The notes: generated by a model from the letters alone, not told the origin. Shown: positions 50,377 to 60,014, numbered from the stretch's first letter. The stretch is DNA of 64,000 nucleotides from an uncultured Flavobacteriales bacterium (GCA_943789205.1 CALSTG010000001.1:480060-544059); one strand, 5' to 3'. A program made the numbers and translations.

Positions 50377-50581
50377 AGAGAGAATCATTTCTACAGGTGA
50401 TCGCATTTACTTTCAGCTTTGTCAATCAATACTATCAATGCACGAAATCCCCTATCAAATAAATAGTACCATGGATTCGATGTATAACAACTTTGGTACG
50501 TTTGAAATCTTTGTACTTGAAACCGATAAAGAAAAGGCAATTGAAGCTTTAAACAATCATGAAGACGCTGCTGACGCGTAG
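50369..50581 (+). CDS. Small DUF2007-like protein
   Basis: The 70-residue protein resembles the DUF2007 putative signal-transducing family, with an alpha/beta pattern and the segment NFGTFEIFVLETDKEKAIEAL near its end. It overlaps ftsH by 8 bp and cdsA by 23 bp, so it is translated as part of that operon. Function is unknown. Confidence 0.7.
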   Translation: MTKERIISTGDRIYFQLCQSILSMHEIPYQINSTMDSMYNNFGTFEIFVLETDKEKAIEALNNHEDAADA

Positions 50582-51380
50582 TATATCAGGGCTCATTTTT
50601 GTTGCCCTAGTCGTTCTGAGTTTATTACTCGAGCATGATTTCTTTTTAGGTTTCTGCGCCTTGATTGTGGGTATTAGCATGTCAGAATTTCACAGGTTAT
50701 TTACGGCAAAAACAACAAGAACTGCGGAATTTATAACTGTTTTTTTCGGTCTTAGCTGTTACTTTATAATTTCGATACCTATCTCTTTAAATTCTGGCTA
50801 TAATGAAAACTCAATTTTTCTTTTAGTCGTTGTTATTACTCTTTATGTCATGGTGCAACTACTTCTTTATAAGAGTGGGGTAAAAAAACTTCTCATTATG
50901 CTTTCGAGTCTCCTTTATATTGTTCTGCCCTTCGTATTGGCATTTCAAATTCACGTTAACGATATTGGTGAATTTCCAATGGTTCTAGGGGTCTTTATTC
51001 TCGTATGGACCAATGACACATTTGCATACCTTTCAGGAAACCTGATAGGCAAACATAAACTTTACGAAAAGGTATCACCCAATAAAACTTGGGAAGGATT
51101 TTCGGGAGGTTTATTAGCTGCAGCAGTAATGGGATATCTTTTAAATTCGTATGTGTATACAGGCAATCAGTTCGAGAGTGATTTTTGGTTAATTGCAGCC
51201 TTATTATTGGCACCTGCAGCCGTAATCGGGGACCTTTTCGAATCTTGGCTTAAAAGAAGAATGCATGTTAAAGATACAGGTAATATAATGCCCGGACATG
51301 GGGGTATTTTAGATCGATTTGACGCAATGCTGTTTGCAATTCCTGTCTTTTATATTTTACTATACCTTTGTGATATATAA
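50559..51380 (+). CDS. cdsA: Phosphatidate cytidylyltransferase
   Basis: The 273-residue membrane enzyme has about seven hydrophobic segments and the CdsA signature at the C-terminus: SWLKRRMHVKDTGNIMPGHGG followed by LDRFDA. It makes CDP-diacylglycerol, the branch point of phospholipid synthesis. It overlaps the DUF2007-like gene by 23 bp and is 12 bases before psd, a functional pair in phosphatidylethanolamine synthesis. Confidence 0.96.
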   Translation: MKTLLTRSISGLIFVALVVLSLLLEHDFFLGFCALIVGISMSEFHRLFTAKTTRTAEFITVFFGLSCYFIISIPISLNSGYNENSIFLLVVVITLYVMVQLLLYKSGVKKLLIMLSSLLYIVLPFVLAFQIHVNDIGEFPMVLGVFILVWTNDTFAYLSGNLIGKHKLYEKVSPNKTWEGFSGGLLAAAVMGYLLNSYVYTGNQFESDFWLIAALLLAPAAVIGDLFESWLKRRMHVKDTGNIMPGHGGILDRFDAMLFAIPVFYILLYLCDI

Positions 51381-51392
51381 TTATATTTAAAT

Positions 51393-52055
51393 ATGACTTT
51401 ACACCGAGAAGGGACAACCATTATACTTACAAGCCTATCAATATATTTTATATTAAGTGCATTAAATGGAATGTATATATTTTCCATTTCAAGTATACTC
51501 GGTTACTTCATTTATGCGTTGCTTCTCGTGTTGCTATTTTTGGTCGTGCAGTTTTTTAGAATTCCAAAGAGAAGCAATTCTTATTCAAAAAATGAAATAA
51601 CTTGTCCCGCGGACGGAAAAGTAGTTGTGATTGAAGAAACCACTGAGACGGAATACTTTAAAGATAAAAGAATACAGGTTTCAATTTTCATGTCTCCGTT
51701 AAATGTTCATGCAAATTATTATCCCATTCGAGGTATACTCCCCTATGTTAAATACCACCCGGGATCATTTCTTGTCGCTTGGCACCCCAAAAGCAGTTCG
51801 GAAAATGAGAGAACATCCATCGTTGTAAAAAATGAGGATGGTCAAGAAATTTTAATCCGTCAAATAGCTGGAGCAGTAGCGAGAAGAATTTGTTATTATG
51901 GCCAAGAACATGATAAAGTTGAGCAGGCAGGAGAGTTAGGTTTTATTAAATTTGGTTCAAGAGTAGATTTATTTTTACCCTTAGATACAAAAATCAATGT
52001 TTCGCTTAATCAAAAGGTTCAAGCAAAACTCACAAGCATTGGATTTCTTTCTTGA
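51393..52055 (+). CDS. psd: Phosphatidylserine decarboxylase (short form)
   Basis: The 220-residue protein has two N-terminal membrane segments (residues about 8-50) and the short-form decarboxylase domain: CPADGKVVVIEE, SIFMSPLNVHANYYP and the self-cleavage site FGSRVD. The Gly-Ser bond in the latter would yield the pyruvoyl group; the family's usual LGST is FGSR here, as in many short forms. It makes phosphatidylethanolamine. Confidence 0.93.
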   Translation: MTLHREGTTIILTSLSIYFILSALNGMYIFSISSILGYFIYALLLVLLFLVVQFFRIPKRSNSYSKNEITCPADGKVVVIEETTETEYFKDKRIQVSIFMSPLNVHANYYPIRGILPYVKYHPGSFLVAWHPKSSSENERTSIVVKNEDGQEILIRQIAGAVARRICYYGQEHDKVEQAGELGFIKFGSRVDLFLPLDTKINVSLNQKVQAKLTSIGFLS

Positions 52056-52087
52056 TTTTCGTACCTTTCACATCTAAACTATTTATC

Positions 52088-52315
52088 ATGAAAAAACTAT
52101 ACTTCACACTAGCCCTTTTTTTATTTGTGGGTTCAATGAGTGTTCAAACCTTTGCTGCTGACAACAACACACCAATTGAAATTAAAAAGGACGACAAAAA
52201 GAAAAAGAAAAAACGTAAAAAAAGAAAATCAAAAAAATCGTGTTGTGCTTCTGAAAAGGCCGCATGCGGTTCTGCAGAGGCTAAAAAGTCTTGTTGCGCG
52301 AAAGACAAAAATTAA
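52088..52315 (+). CDS. Small secreted Lys- and Cys-rich protein
   Basis: The 75-residue protein has a strong signal peptide (MKKLYFTLALFLFVGSMSVQTFA), an acidic to neutral linker, a run of about 15 basic residues (DDKKKKKKRKKRKSKK) and a Cys-rich tail (SCCASEKAACGSAEAKKSCC). The mature part has five Cys in 22 residues and no known domain. Low complexity makes homology uncertain. It follows psd by 32 bases and precedes a terminator. Metal binding or disulfide cross-linking is possible but not shown. Confidence 0.75.
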   Translation: MKKLYFTLALFLFVGSMSVQTFAADNNTPIEIKKDDKKKKKKRKKRKSKKSCCASEKAACGSAEAKKSCCAKDKN

Positions 52316-52333
52316 AATTTGAAATTCAAAATT

Positions 52334-52356
52334 AAAGCGCCTTCAGGCGCTTTTTT
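52334..52356. terminator. Terminator after the small Cys-rich gene
   Basis: A perfect 8-bp stem AAAGCGCC / GGCGCTTT with a TTCA loop and T run. The last bases coincide with the stop of the convergent SLC13 gene. Confidence 0.85.
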
Positions 52357-53734
52357 ATTTCAAGAAGAAATAGCAATAACCCCACAAGGTCAAAATAGCT
52401 GCTATATTCAAAATGAAACCTATGGATGCCATTTGGGCAATTGATACCTTCCCGGAAGAAAAAACAATCGCATTTGGAGGCGTGCTGACAGGCATCATAA
52501 ATGCACAACTGGCAGCTAGGGTAATTGGAATGGTAAGCTGAAGAATTGGATAACCCATCTGAATGGCTATAACCGCAATTAAAGGCACTAAAACAGATAC
52601 CAACGCCAAGTTTGACATAAGCTCAGTTGCAAATAAAGATACCGTAATAATCGCTCCAAGAATAAAGACAAAACTCCACTCATTAAGGAAACTTCCATGC
52701 TCGGCCAAAAACTGAAGTAGGTTACTTTTCTCAAGTGACAAAGCCAATGCTATTCCACCACCAAAAAGGACAAGAATACCCCATGGAATTCGAACCGTAT
52801 CTTGCCACTGTAGCAAGGGACCATTTTCTTTGGAGGGGATTAAGAACAATAAAAAAGCACCGAAAATGGCGATCGTAGAATCTTTAATAGAAAGATTTAA
52901 AACATCACAAATACTTGATCTAAAAATCCAAGAGAAAATAACAAAAACAAAAAGAACCATAACTCTCTTTTGAGCTTTTGTCCAGTTTGATTTAAGAATG
53001 TCGTTTTTAATTTTTGAACTGCGTTCTTCACCAAGAAGAATCTGAAAGATTAACGATAATAGTACAAATATGATCAAACTAACTGGGCCTCCGATCTTCA
53101 TCCATTCAACAAAAGATATTTGTATATCATAGCTTGCAGATAAAGCTCCTGCCATTTGAGTATTCGGAGGAGAGCCCACTAATGTTGCCATTCCACCAAT
53201 ACTAGATGCATAGGCAACGGTCAGCATTAGCAGTAATGGGAAACGAACAGAATCATCTTGCTTATCCTGTAACTGTATTATGGATAATGCCATTGGCAGC
53301 ATCATTAATGTTGTTGCCGTATTAGAAATCCACATACTTAATAAGTATGCACTTAAACCAAATCCTAATAAAACTCTCGACTTTGTGGATCCAAATAATG
53401 AGATAATTCTAGACGCAATTTGATGATGAACCTTCCATTTTTCCAATGCCAAAGCAAGAATGAATCCTCCGAGAAACAGATAAACATTATGATTACCATA
53501 GGATTGGGCCAGGTCAGATGCATTCAAAAGACCCAAAGGTGTTGCCAAAAAAAGTGGCACAAGTGCGGTGGCGTATATTGGAACAACCTCAAAAATCCAA
53601 AAAACGACCATCAATGTGGCCATGGCTAGTGCATTAAATATTTTCGAATCTCCACCACCGTTATATAGCAGTAGAAAAAATAAAATTAAACCTACTGCTC
53701 CAGCAATTGATTTTTTATGCTGAGCAAGAAACAT
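52355..53734 (-). CDS. SLC13/DASS family anion:Na+ symporter
   Basis: The 459-residue membrane protein has about 11 to 12 hydrophobic segments and both SNT-type motifs of the family (WISNTATTLMMLP and MPVSTPPNAIVF). It probably brings in dicarboxylates, sulfate or phosphate with Na+, which fits a cell that makes a Na+ gradient with Na+-NQR. The substrate cannot be decided by reading. It is 3 bases downstream of a small conserved gene on the same strand. Confidence 0.88.
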   Translation of the reverse strand: MFLAQHKKSIAGAVGLILFFLLLYNGGGDSKIFNALAMATLMVVFWIFEVVPIYATALVPLFLATPLGLLNASDLAQSYGNHNVYLFLGGFILALALEKWKVHHQIASRIISLFGSTKSRVLLGFGLSAYLLSMWISNTATTLMMLPMALSIIQLQDKQDDSVRFPLLLMLTVAYASSIGGMATLVGSPPNTQMAGALSASYDIQISFVEWMKIGGPVSLIIFVLLSLIFQILLGEERSSKIKNDILKSNWTKAQKRVMVLFVFVIFSWIFRSSICDVLNLSIKDSTIAIFGAFLLFLIPSKENGPLLQWQDTVRIPWGILVLFGGGIALALSLEKSNLLQFLAEHGSFLNEWSFVFILGAIITVSLFATELMSNLALVSVLVPLIAVIAIQMGYPILQLTIPITLAASCAFMMPVSTPPNAIVFSSGKVSIAQMASIGFILNIAAILTLWGYCYFFLK

Positions 53735-53737
53735 TAA

Positions 53738-53998
53738 TTATTTATTCAAAGCATTCAACTGCTCCACAAAATACTTCCCTTTTTCACCGACATAAGCCGT
53801 TAGCTCGACGAATTCTTTTTTAGTCTTAAATTTTGAAATCTTTCCTAATACCTCGTCTTGAAATGCAGCAGTCTCGTCAATTAAAGCCTCTGTTTTTTTG
53901 GTTTTAGAATCGTCAACCATTTGAAGGTAAAAACACTCTTCTACGATATCGAAAACCATATCGTTTAGATTTTTTTTAAAAATTCTCTTACTTGCCAT
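53738..53998 (-). CDS. Small conserved Bacteroidota protein of unknown function
   Basis: The 86-residue mostly helical protein begins MASKRIFKKNLNDMVFD, a start I associate with conserved hypothetical proteins of Bacteroidota. No catalytic or binding motif is seen. The ATG at 53998 fits, with a -7 box 14 bases upstream; the longer frame to 54103 would run through that box. It is followed after 3 bases by the SLC13 gene. Confidence 0.75.
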   Translation of the reverse strand: MASKRIFKKNLNDMVFDIVEECFYLQMVDDSKTKKTEALIDETAAFQDEVLGKISKFKTKKEFVELTAYVGEKGKYFVEQLNALNK

Positions 53999-54012
53999 AA
54001 TGTTCTTTTGGA

Positions 54013-54020
54013 CAAAAATA
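54013..54020 (-). promoter_or_regulatory. Bacteroidota -7 box for the 86-residue protein
   Basis: TATTTTTG on the minus strand fits TAnnTTTG, 14 bases before the ATG at 53998. Confidence 0.5.
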
Positions 54021-54117
54021 AAGAAGATATATGTAACACTGCATTTTTTTTCAAATTCGACTTTATTTCGAAGAAAGAATTTTGAGTAATCTCTGTCGTT
54101 CAAATAAGCATTTGTGC

Positions 54118-54125
54118 TACTTTTG
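54118..54125 (+). promoter_or_regulatory. Bacteroidota -7 box for the MATE gene
   Basis: TACTTTTG fits TAnnTTTG, with 8 bases to the ATG. Confidence 0.5.
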
Positions 54126-54133
54126 ACTGCTTT

Positions 54134-55456
54134 ATGTCTCTAAATCACAAATACTCAAGCCTCCTAAAGGTTTCAATGCCATTAATGGTATCTGGATTTA
54201 TACAGTCTATTGTTTTACTTACGGACTCTGCTTTTTTAAGCAGGTATGACACTTTAGCATTTGATGCAGTTGGAAATGCAGGTCTGCTCTTTATTACCTG
54301 TTTTATGATTATGGTTGGTTTAGGAGATGGGACCCAAATTATCTTAGCACGTCGTATCGGAGAAAATAAATCTGCAGAGCTCCCTAAAGTATTCACGAGT
54401 GCAATAAGTATTCAATTCCTTTTTGCGATAATTCTGTTCCTAGGACTATTCATTGGGGCTCCATCACTGTTGTTGTCAATATCTAGAGACGCGCTTATCG
54501 CTGAACTACAAGGTGACTTTTTGAGTATTAGAGCTTTTGCCTTTTTTCCAAGCTGTTTATTTTTAATTGTCCAGGCATATTTTCTTGGGAAAGGAAAAAC
54601 CTGGCCTGTGCTGTTTTCTGCTGTTTTAACAGCGCTATCAAATATTGTTTTGGACTACGCCTTGATTTTTGGTAATCTAGGATGCTCTGAACTTGGTGTT
54701 CAAGGTGCAGCTTTAGCAAGTACACTATCTGATTTAATAGGAATGCTTTCGATGCTCGTTTTATTTAATGTCGATAAAGAAAATAAGCTATTTGGAATCG
54801 CTTTTCTCAATACTAAATCAATTAAAAACATACTTAAAGTCTCAAGCCCGCTTATGCTTCAAGGAGCAATTGCGTTAGGTACATGGACATTATTTTTCAT
54901 GATGCTCGAGCAACGCGGTGTATTTGAGCTCACCGTTTCCCAAAATATCCGTTCCATTTATTTCCTCGCTTTCGTTCCGATATGGGGTTTCGCCGGAACA
55001 ACAAAAACATATGTCTCACAATATTTGGGAAATGGTAAAGCTGAGTTGATTCCTGTGCTTCAGAAAAGAATACAAATTCTTACGACGCTTTTTCTTTTAA
55101 TTAGCTTTCATGGTGCTATATTATATCCTGAGACACTTGTTTCATGGATCAATCCAGAAGAGGCATATATCGAAAAAAGTGCCTCTATACTTCGACTCAT
55201 ATCACTATCGGTGATACTTTACGGCATTATCTCTGTTTACTATCAAACAATTCAAGGAAGTGGAAATACATTCTATTCATTATGTATTGAACTTTCCACA
55301 GTTGTGATCTATATAACGGCGTGCTATTTTTTTATAAATGTTTTCTCTTTGGACATTTATTGGATTTGGACTGTTGAATATATATATTTCGGCGTTATTG
55401 GTATGATGAGCTTTTTGTATTTAAAAAACTCAAACTGGAAATTGAAATCAATTTAA
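54134..55456 (+). CDS. MATE family efflux transporter
   Basis: The 440-residue protein has about 12 membrane segments in two similar halves. The first half has SMPLMVSGFIQSIVLLTDSAFLSRY and the second SSPLMLQGAIALGTWTLFFMMLE, matching the MATE/DinF pattern. It should export organic cations or drugs using Na+ or H+. Its TAA directly abuts the fmt ATG, so they form one operon. Substrate unknown. Confidence 0.9.
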   Translation: MSLNHKYSSLLKVSMPLMVSGFIQSIVLLTDSAFLSRYDTLAFDAVGNAGLLFITCFMIMVGLGDGTQIILARRIGENKSAELPKVFTSAISIQFLFAIILFLGLFIGAPSLLLSISRDALIAELQGDFLSIRAFAFFPSCLFLIVQAYFLGKGKTWPVLFSAVLTALSNIVLDYALIFGNLGCSELGVQGAALASTLSDLIGMLSMLVLFNVDKENKLFGIAFLNTKSIKNILKVSSPLMLQGAIALGTWTLFFMMLEQRGVFELTVSQNIRSIYFLAFVPIWGFAGTTKTYVSQYLGNGKAELIPVLQKRIQILTTLFLLISFHGAILYPETLVSWINPEEAYIEKSASILRLISLSVILYGIISVYYQTIQGSGNTFYSLCIELSTVVIYITACYFFINVFSLDIYWIWTVEYIYFGVIGMMSFLYLKNSNWKLKSI

Positions 55457-56422
55457 ATGAAAGCAGGATTAAAAATTATTTTCATGGGTACGCCTGATTT
55501 TGCAAAAGGTGTTTTACAAGAAATATTAGAAAGCACTCATGAGGTCCTTGCTGTTGTTACTGCGCCAGATAGACCTGCAGGTCGAGGGCAAAAGCTGCGG
55601 AAAAGTGCCGTAAAGATTCATGCTGAGCAACATGACATTCCTATTCTTCAGCCTGAAAAATTAAAAGCTGATGATTTTATTAATAGCTTAAAAACCTTTG
55701 ATGCTGATCTATATGTCGTTGTAGCCTTTCGTATGCTCCCTGAATTGGTATGGTCTATCCCTGCCAAAGGAACGATAAACCTTCATGCATCCTTGCTACC
55801 GAATTACAGGGGAGCGGCACCCATTAATTGGGCAATTATGAATGGTGAAAAAACAACAGGTATTACAACTTTCTTTATTAATGATAAAATTGATACAGGA
55901 GACATTCTGAAACAAAGCTCTGTTGATATTTCTAACAACATGAATGCAGGTATGCTTCACGATGTGCTTATGAAAAAAGGAGCTGAACTCATTGTCGAAA
56001 CTTTAGAAGGCCTCGAAAAAGGAATTTTATCTAGAGAAGAACAAATGGATTTGGCAGGTCTCGAAATCAAACATGCACCAAAAATCTTCAAAAGTGATTG
56101 TCAGATTAATTGGTCTGACAATAGATCCCTAATACATGATAAAATAAGAGGGCTGTCACCGTACCCAGGAGCATGGTCTATACTATACAATAAAGTCAAA
56201 AAAACAAAAGTACAATTCAAGTTCTTTTCTTCTTCATTATTGTCAGAGGAAACATCACAAAATAAAGTAAACCTCAAGTTAGGAGCGCATGGTATATTAT
56301 TCCCTTGCAAAGATGGGTTTTTAGAAGTTAGTGAGCTACAAATGGAAGGAAAACGAAGGATGCATTACAAAGAATTTTTAGCTGGTAATGCCCTTGAAGA
56401 TTTTGAGATTTTTAAGGCGTAA
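55457..56422 (+). CDS. fmt: Methionyl-tRNA formyltransferase
   Basis: The 321-residue enzyme formylates initiator Met-tRNA with 10-formyl-THF. Motifs seen are FMGTPDFAKGVL, APDRPAGRGQKL, the catalytic HASLLPNYRGAAPINWAI, and IDTGDIL. The C-terminal OB-like domain is present and length is normal. It overlaps the convergent lipoprotein gene by 11 bp. Confidence 0.96.
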   Translation: MKAGLKIIFMGTPDFAKGVLQEILESTHEVLAVVTAPDRPAGRGQKLRKSAVKIHAEQHDIPILQPEKLKADDFINSLKTFDADLYVVVAFRMLPELVWSIPAKGTINLHASLLPNYRGAAPINWAIMNGEKTTGITTFFINDKIDTGDILKQSSVDISNNMNAGMLHDVLMKKGAELIVETLEGLEKGILSREEQMDLAGLEIKHAPKIFKSDCQINWSDNRSLIHDKIRGLSPYPGAWSILYNKVKKTKVQFKFFSSSLLSEETSQNKVNLKLGAHGILFPCKDGFLEVSELQMEGKRRMHYKEFLAGNALEDFEIFKA

Positions 56423-57944
56423 CAAATTCAATTTCATGGTCGAAGTTTGCTTTTATACGAACCTTTCTCCCCAACCCTATTCTTTTTTCTGGTGCAACAT
56501 ATGACGCTCTATCAAAAGGATTCCAAATGCCATTTTTATTTCTGTCCTCCACAAGATATAGATCATAATCACCCGGAAGTAATTCGGGAAAGATCACGCT
56601 TGTATCTCCATTAAAATCTGTCTTTTTTGCCACTAAATCTTTAGAATTATATAACGCTAAATACCAATTATTAGCCTTTGTACGAACATTAACCGTTAGA
56701 TTGCCCAAGCTTTCTGATCTCATTCGCTGTATAGCAATATCTAAAGGTCCATGCTGGGCATCCATTTTTCCGCGAACTGCACCTGAATCAATTTGCAATA
56801 TGGCGCGCTCAAATTCAAATGTTTGTAGATTCAGCTTAAGACTATTTTTATCTTTTAAAATACAACCCTCTAAACTATGAAAGACACTATCTTCTTGCAA
56901 GAAAATCTGAATCCCTTGACTATAAACTGTATCAATTAAACGATCAAATTTTAATACCATACAGCAGCTATCAGGAAACAAAATAAATTTCTTTTTTTTG
57001 GTCAAAAGTAACATGTCATCTTCGGGCAATTCATTACGCACCTTTTTAACGATGGTATCTATCGATATTTGTAATGACTCAAAATAAGATGGTAAAAAAT
57101 AATGAATACTATCCTCAGATATACTTTCTGACATTAATGACTTCATATCCAATGCTTCAATTTGAAGTGTTTTAAATGATAAGGTGTCTGGCTTTCGCAA
57201 TGCTAAGATGAAAGGGGTTACGAATTCAGCCTTCAATGAATTATTCTTTAATCTTGGAACAGAAACAGAGAGCTTCAATGTATCCTTGTAATTTGTGTCT
57301 ATTAGTAACTTGAACGGACTTGCAAATTGAGCTTCATCTGCATCTCGATTGCGGTTTTTATTCTTGTCTAAGTATGCCGCATAGAAATATGAGCCATCCG
57401 CAATAGCTCTCAACTTTGCGAAACCACTCGCGTCTGTTTTTGAAAAATAAATAGGCTTGTCTTGATCCAAAGAATCAAACAAGCCAACGGTTACGCCCTC
57501 AACTAATTGATTTGTGAATGCATCTGTAATTTGAAAAAAAACTCGGTTTGAATCCAAGAATGAACCTGTAGAAAATACAATTTGAATTAAGCTATCATTT
57601 CCTTCTGTTATGTCTTTTACCGCACCATTCAGATATAACGAATAGGTCGTGTTCTCTGCCAAATCAGATTCAAAATCAAGTTGAAGTGTCTTATTGACAA
57701 GTTTTGACTCATAGTTGACATTTGAAGGGAGCAATACTAAATTTTCATTGGGTTTTTGAAGTACTACAAACTCATCAAACTCAATATTAATTTGCCTCGT
57801 CTGAACATTTAGAGCACCATCAATTGGATTACTTTTTAAAATCCTCGGCGCTGCGTTATCCTTAGCACCACCAGTAATTGTGCCGATTTGAGCACAGCTA
57901 ACGATTAAAAGACAAGAAATTAATAGACTTCCGAAGCGAACCAT
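56412..57944 (-). CDS. Lipoprotein with N-terminal Ig-like (SbsA-type) domain
   Basis: The 510-residue protein has a lipobox ending at Cys17 (LLIVSC), followed by GTITGGAKDNAAPRIL, a conserved start of a common Bacteroidota lipoprotein family. An SbsA-type Ig-like domain covers about residues 30-130 (SNPIDGALNVQTRQINIEFDE). A beta-rich middle follows, with one carboxypeptidase-regulatory-like stretch (DKNKNRNRDADE), and a similar one near the end (YLVEDRNKNGIWNPF). It is probably anchored to an outer membrane leaflet. The specific role is unknown. It starts 25 bases inside the upstream msrC gene. Confidence 0.82.
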   Translation of the reverse strand: MVRFGSLLISCLLIVSCAQIGTITGGAKDNAAPRILKSNPIDGALNVQTRQINIEFDEFVVLQKPNENLVLLPSNVNYESKLVNKTLQLDFESDLAENTTYSLYLNGAVKDITEGNDSLIQIVFSTGSFLDSNRVFFQITDAFTNQLVEGVTVGLFDSLDQDKPIYFSKTDASGFAKLRAIADGSYFYAAYLDKNKNRNRDADEAQFASPFKLLIDTNYKDTLKLSVSVPRLKNNSLKAEFVTPFILALRKPDTLSFKTLQIEALDMKSLMSESISEDSIHYFLPSYFESLQISIDTIVKKVRNELPEDDMLLLTKKKKFILFPDSCCMVLKFDRLIDTVYSQGIQIFLQEDSVFHSLEGCILKDKNSLKLNLQTFEFERAILQIDSGAVRGKMDAQHGPLDIAIQRMRSESLGNLTVNVRTKANNWYLALYNSKDLVAKKTDFNGDTSVIFPELLPGDYDLYLVEDRNKNGIWNPFDRASYVAPEKRIGLGRKVRIKANFDHEIEFVTP

Positions 57945-58387
57945 TTCAATATCTTTTCTAAATACTTCTGATCAACAGTATCGAAATTACTAAACTCAGT
58001 ACTGTCAATATCCAAAACTGCAACAACACAACCCTTGCTGTCAATTACAGGTAATACAATTTCACTATTTGTTGCTGAACTACAGGCTATGTGACCAGGG
58101 AATTGATGAACATCCTCAACAATAATAGTTTCACCTCGAGACCAAGCACTGCCACAAACACCTTTCCCGAATTTAATTTCTGTGCAAGCTAAAGGACCTT
58201 GAAATGGACCAAGAATCAATTTTTCATTTTCAACCAAATAAAAACCAACCCAAAAAAAATCAAAATGACTTTTTAATACCGCTACAAAATTTGAAAGGCT
58301 TGAAATCAAGGCGTCATTGCCATTAATTATTGAAGATAAGACAGTATCAGTTTTTATATAAACACGCTCTTTCTCCGACTCAATCAT
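57920..58387 (-). CDS. msrC: Free methionine-(R)-sulfoxide reductase (GAF domain)
   Basis: The 155-residue protein is one GAF domain with the three cysteines of the fRMsr family: Cys68 (PLACTEI), Cys78 (GVCGSAW) and Cys102 (HIACSSATNSEIVLP). LDIDS near the end is also typical. By analogy with E. coli YebR it reduces free methionine-R-sulfoxide in the cytoplasm, an oxidative repair step. It overlaps the downstream lipoprotein gene by 25 bp. Confidence 0.9.
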   Translation of the reverse strand: MIESEKERVYIKTDTVLSSIINGNDALISSLSNFVAVLKSHFDFFWVGFYLVENEKLILGPFQGPLACTEIKFGKGVCGSAWSRGETIIVEDVHQFPGHIACSSATNSEIVLPVIDSKGCVVAVLDIDSTEFSNFDTVDQKYLEKILKWFASEVY

Positions 58388-58522
58388 AATTTTTTGATAA
58401 TGTTAATCAACCGTACAAAAATGAGCTTTTTCGTTGGATTTCGCAAAAAGAGTTGCTACTTTCATTCCTAATATTTGGGGTATTTACTTCGAGTAAAACA
58501 GAACGTTTAAAGTTTACGTGAA

Positions 58523-59074
58523 ATGAATAAAGAAATCCTTGTACTTGATATAGAAACAACCGGTTTACAATCAAATGAAGACCTTATCCTAGAACTTGGA
58601 ATGGTCAAATTAAATCTAGAAACAGGAGAAATCACCACTTTATTCGATGCCGTTTTTAAAGACGCAAGACTCACAGCTAGGCACCGTGAGGCATGGATTT
58701 TCCAAAATGGGTTTATGACCATTGACGAAATTAGAAGTGCCAAACCTATCGCTGATTATAAAGATGAAATTCAATCAATCATGAATGAATTTCTTGGTAA
58801 AATTACCGCATGGAATAGAGATTTCGACAGTGCATTTCTTAAAAAAGAAGGCTTTTTATTAGGTAATGAAATAGATTGTCCTATGAAAAAAAGTGTCGAC
58901 TATTTTAAGATTGAAAGCTCGTTTGGTTATAAATGGCCAAAGGCTCAAGAGGCATGGGATATTCTTTTCCCAAATACACCAAAAATAGAGGAGCATCGCG
59001 GCCTGGATGATGCTAAAATGGAAGCTGCTATTATTTATGAGCTCTTCAAAAAAGGGGTTTATCAACCCTTTTAA
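58523..59074 (+). CDS. DnaQ-like DEDDh 3'-5' exonuclease
   Basis: The 183-residue protein has the three Exo motifs of the DEDDh group: DIETTG near residue 9, WNRDFDSAF in the middle and HRGLDDAKMEA near the end. No polymerase or other domain is attached. It may be a proofreading-type or RNA exonuclease, similar in size to oligoribonuclease-like family members. It ends 10 bases before the convergent DUF1295 gene. Confidence 0.87.
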   Translation: MNKEILVLDIETTGLQSNEDLILELGMVKLNLETGEITTLFDAVFKDARLTARHREAWIFQNGFMTIDEIRSAKPIADYKDEIQSIMNEFLGKITAWNRDFDSAFLKKEGFLLGNEIDCPMKKSVDYFKIESSFGYKWPKAQEAWDILFPNTPKIEEHRGLDDAKMEAAIIYELFKKGVYQPF

Positions 59075-59084
59075 TGATCCCAGA

Positions 59085-60014
59085 TTAATTTGGTGCGTTA
59101 TATCTTCTTTTAAACGGTAAAAATCGACCTACCGACTTTTGATAGTTTTTATATTCTGGGTATTTCTCTTCAGAAATAGATTCTGAAAAATCCGAACTTC
59201 CTTTGAATAATAGAACAAGTAACAACCCACCAGTAATGGTCCAGTTGATCAAGTGTCCTGTGGCAACAACTGAAAAGAAATAGAATACAATCCAAATAGC
59301 CTGCTCTGCCATGTAATTTGGATGACGCATATATGCCCATAAACCAGTATGGACAAATCCAATTTTATAAAAAGGAGCTATATTTCCTTGTCTGCGTTGT
59401 TTATATTTTTCAGTTTGATAAACATATTGTTGCTGATCAGCAAGGTATTCGATATAAATAAAACCTAAAATCAAAACTGCAAGAACGACATCAAATAAGC
59501 CCAGAGGCATATTTGACCCTAACACACGAAGCGCAGGCAAGGTGGTCAGTAAAACAAGTCCCATTTGATATGCGGAAATAAAAATCAAATTGAAAAGCAT
59601 CCATTTCCATTTTTTCTCAAAGCCCGGTTTTGCTCTTAAAATTGACCAACGATAATCTTCCTCCCCTGTCCAAAATTTTATGGAATACCCACCTCTTCTC
59701 GCAAAATTCAAGCTCAAACGAACACCCCAAACCGTAACCAAAATTGCCATAAGGACAAGCCTTTCATTATAATCCGCATAAGCCGCTATAATCCAAACAT
59801 ATGGGATCGGCATAATACTCCAAAGTTTATCCACCTGACTATAATTTTCTGTAATGGAACTGACTAAAAAACAAAGTAATGAAGCAATTCCATACACCCA
59901 TAAAAGTGTTACTAATGCATCTAACTGGATTGCCGATAAAGGATCGTCATAATAAAAACAAATTACAGGAACAGTAATCAGGGTAAAAATTAAGAGCAAA
60001 GCAACTTTCCACAT
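59085..60014 (-). CDS. DUF1295 (steroid 5-alpha-reductase-like) membrane protein
   Basis: The 309-residue protein has about seven or eight hydrophobic segments and DUF1295 motifs: NYSQVDKLWSIMP, TVWGVRLSLNFARRGGY, GLWAYMRHPNYMAEQAIW and the C-terminal EEKYPEYKNYQKSVGRFLPF. The His-Pro-Asn-Tyr and Arg positions are those that bind NADPH in related 5-alpha-reductase and ICMT folds. The substrate in bacteria is unknown. Confidence 0.88.
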   Translation of the reverse strand: MWKVALLLIFTLITVPVICFYYDDPLSAIQLDALVTLLWVYGIASLLCFLVSSITENYSQVDKLWSIMPIPYVWIIAAYADYNERLVLMAILVTVWGVRLSLNFARRGGYSIKFWTGEEDYRWSILRAKPGFEKKWKWMLFNLIFISAYQMGLVLLTTLPALRVLGSNMPLGLFDVVLAVLILGFIYIEYLADQQQYVYQTEKYKQRRQGNIAPFYKIGFVHTGLWAYMRHPNYMAEQAIWIVFYFFSVVATGHLINWTITGGLLLVLLFKGSSDFSESISEEKYPEYKNYQKSVGRFLPFKRRYNAPN

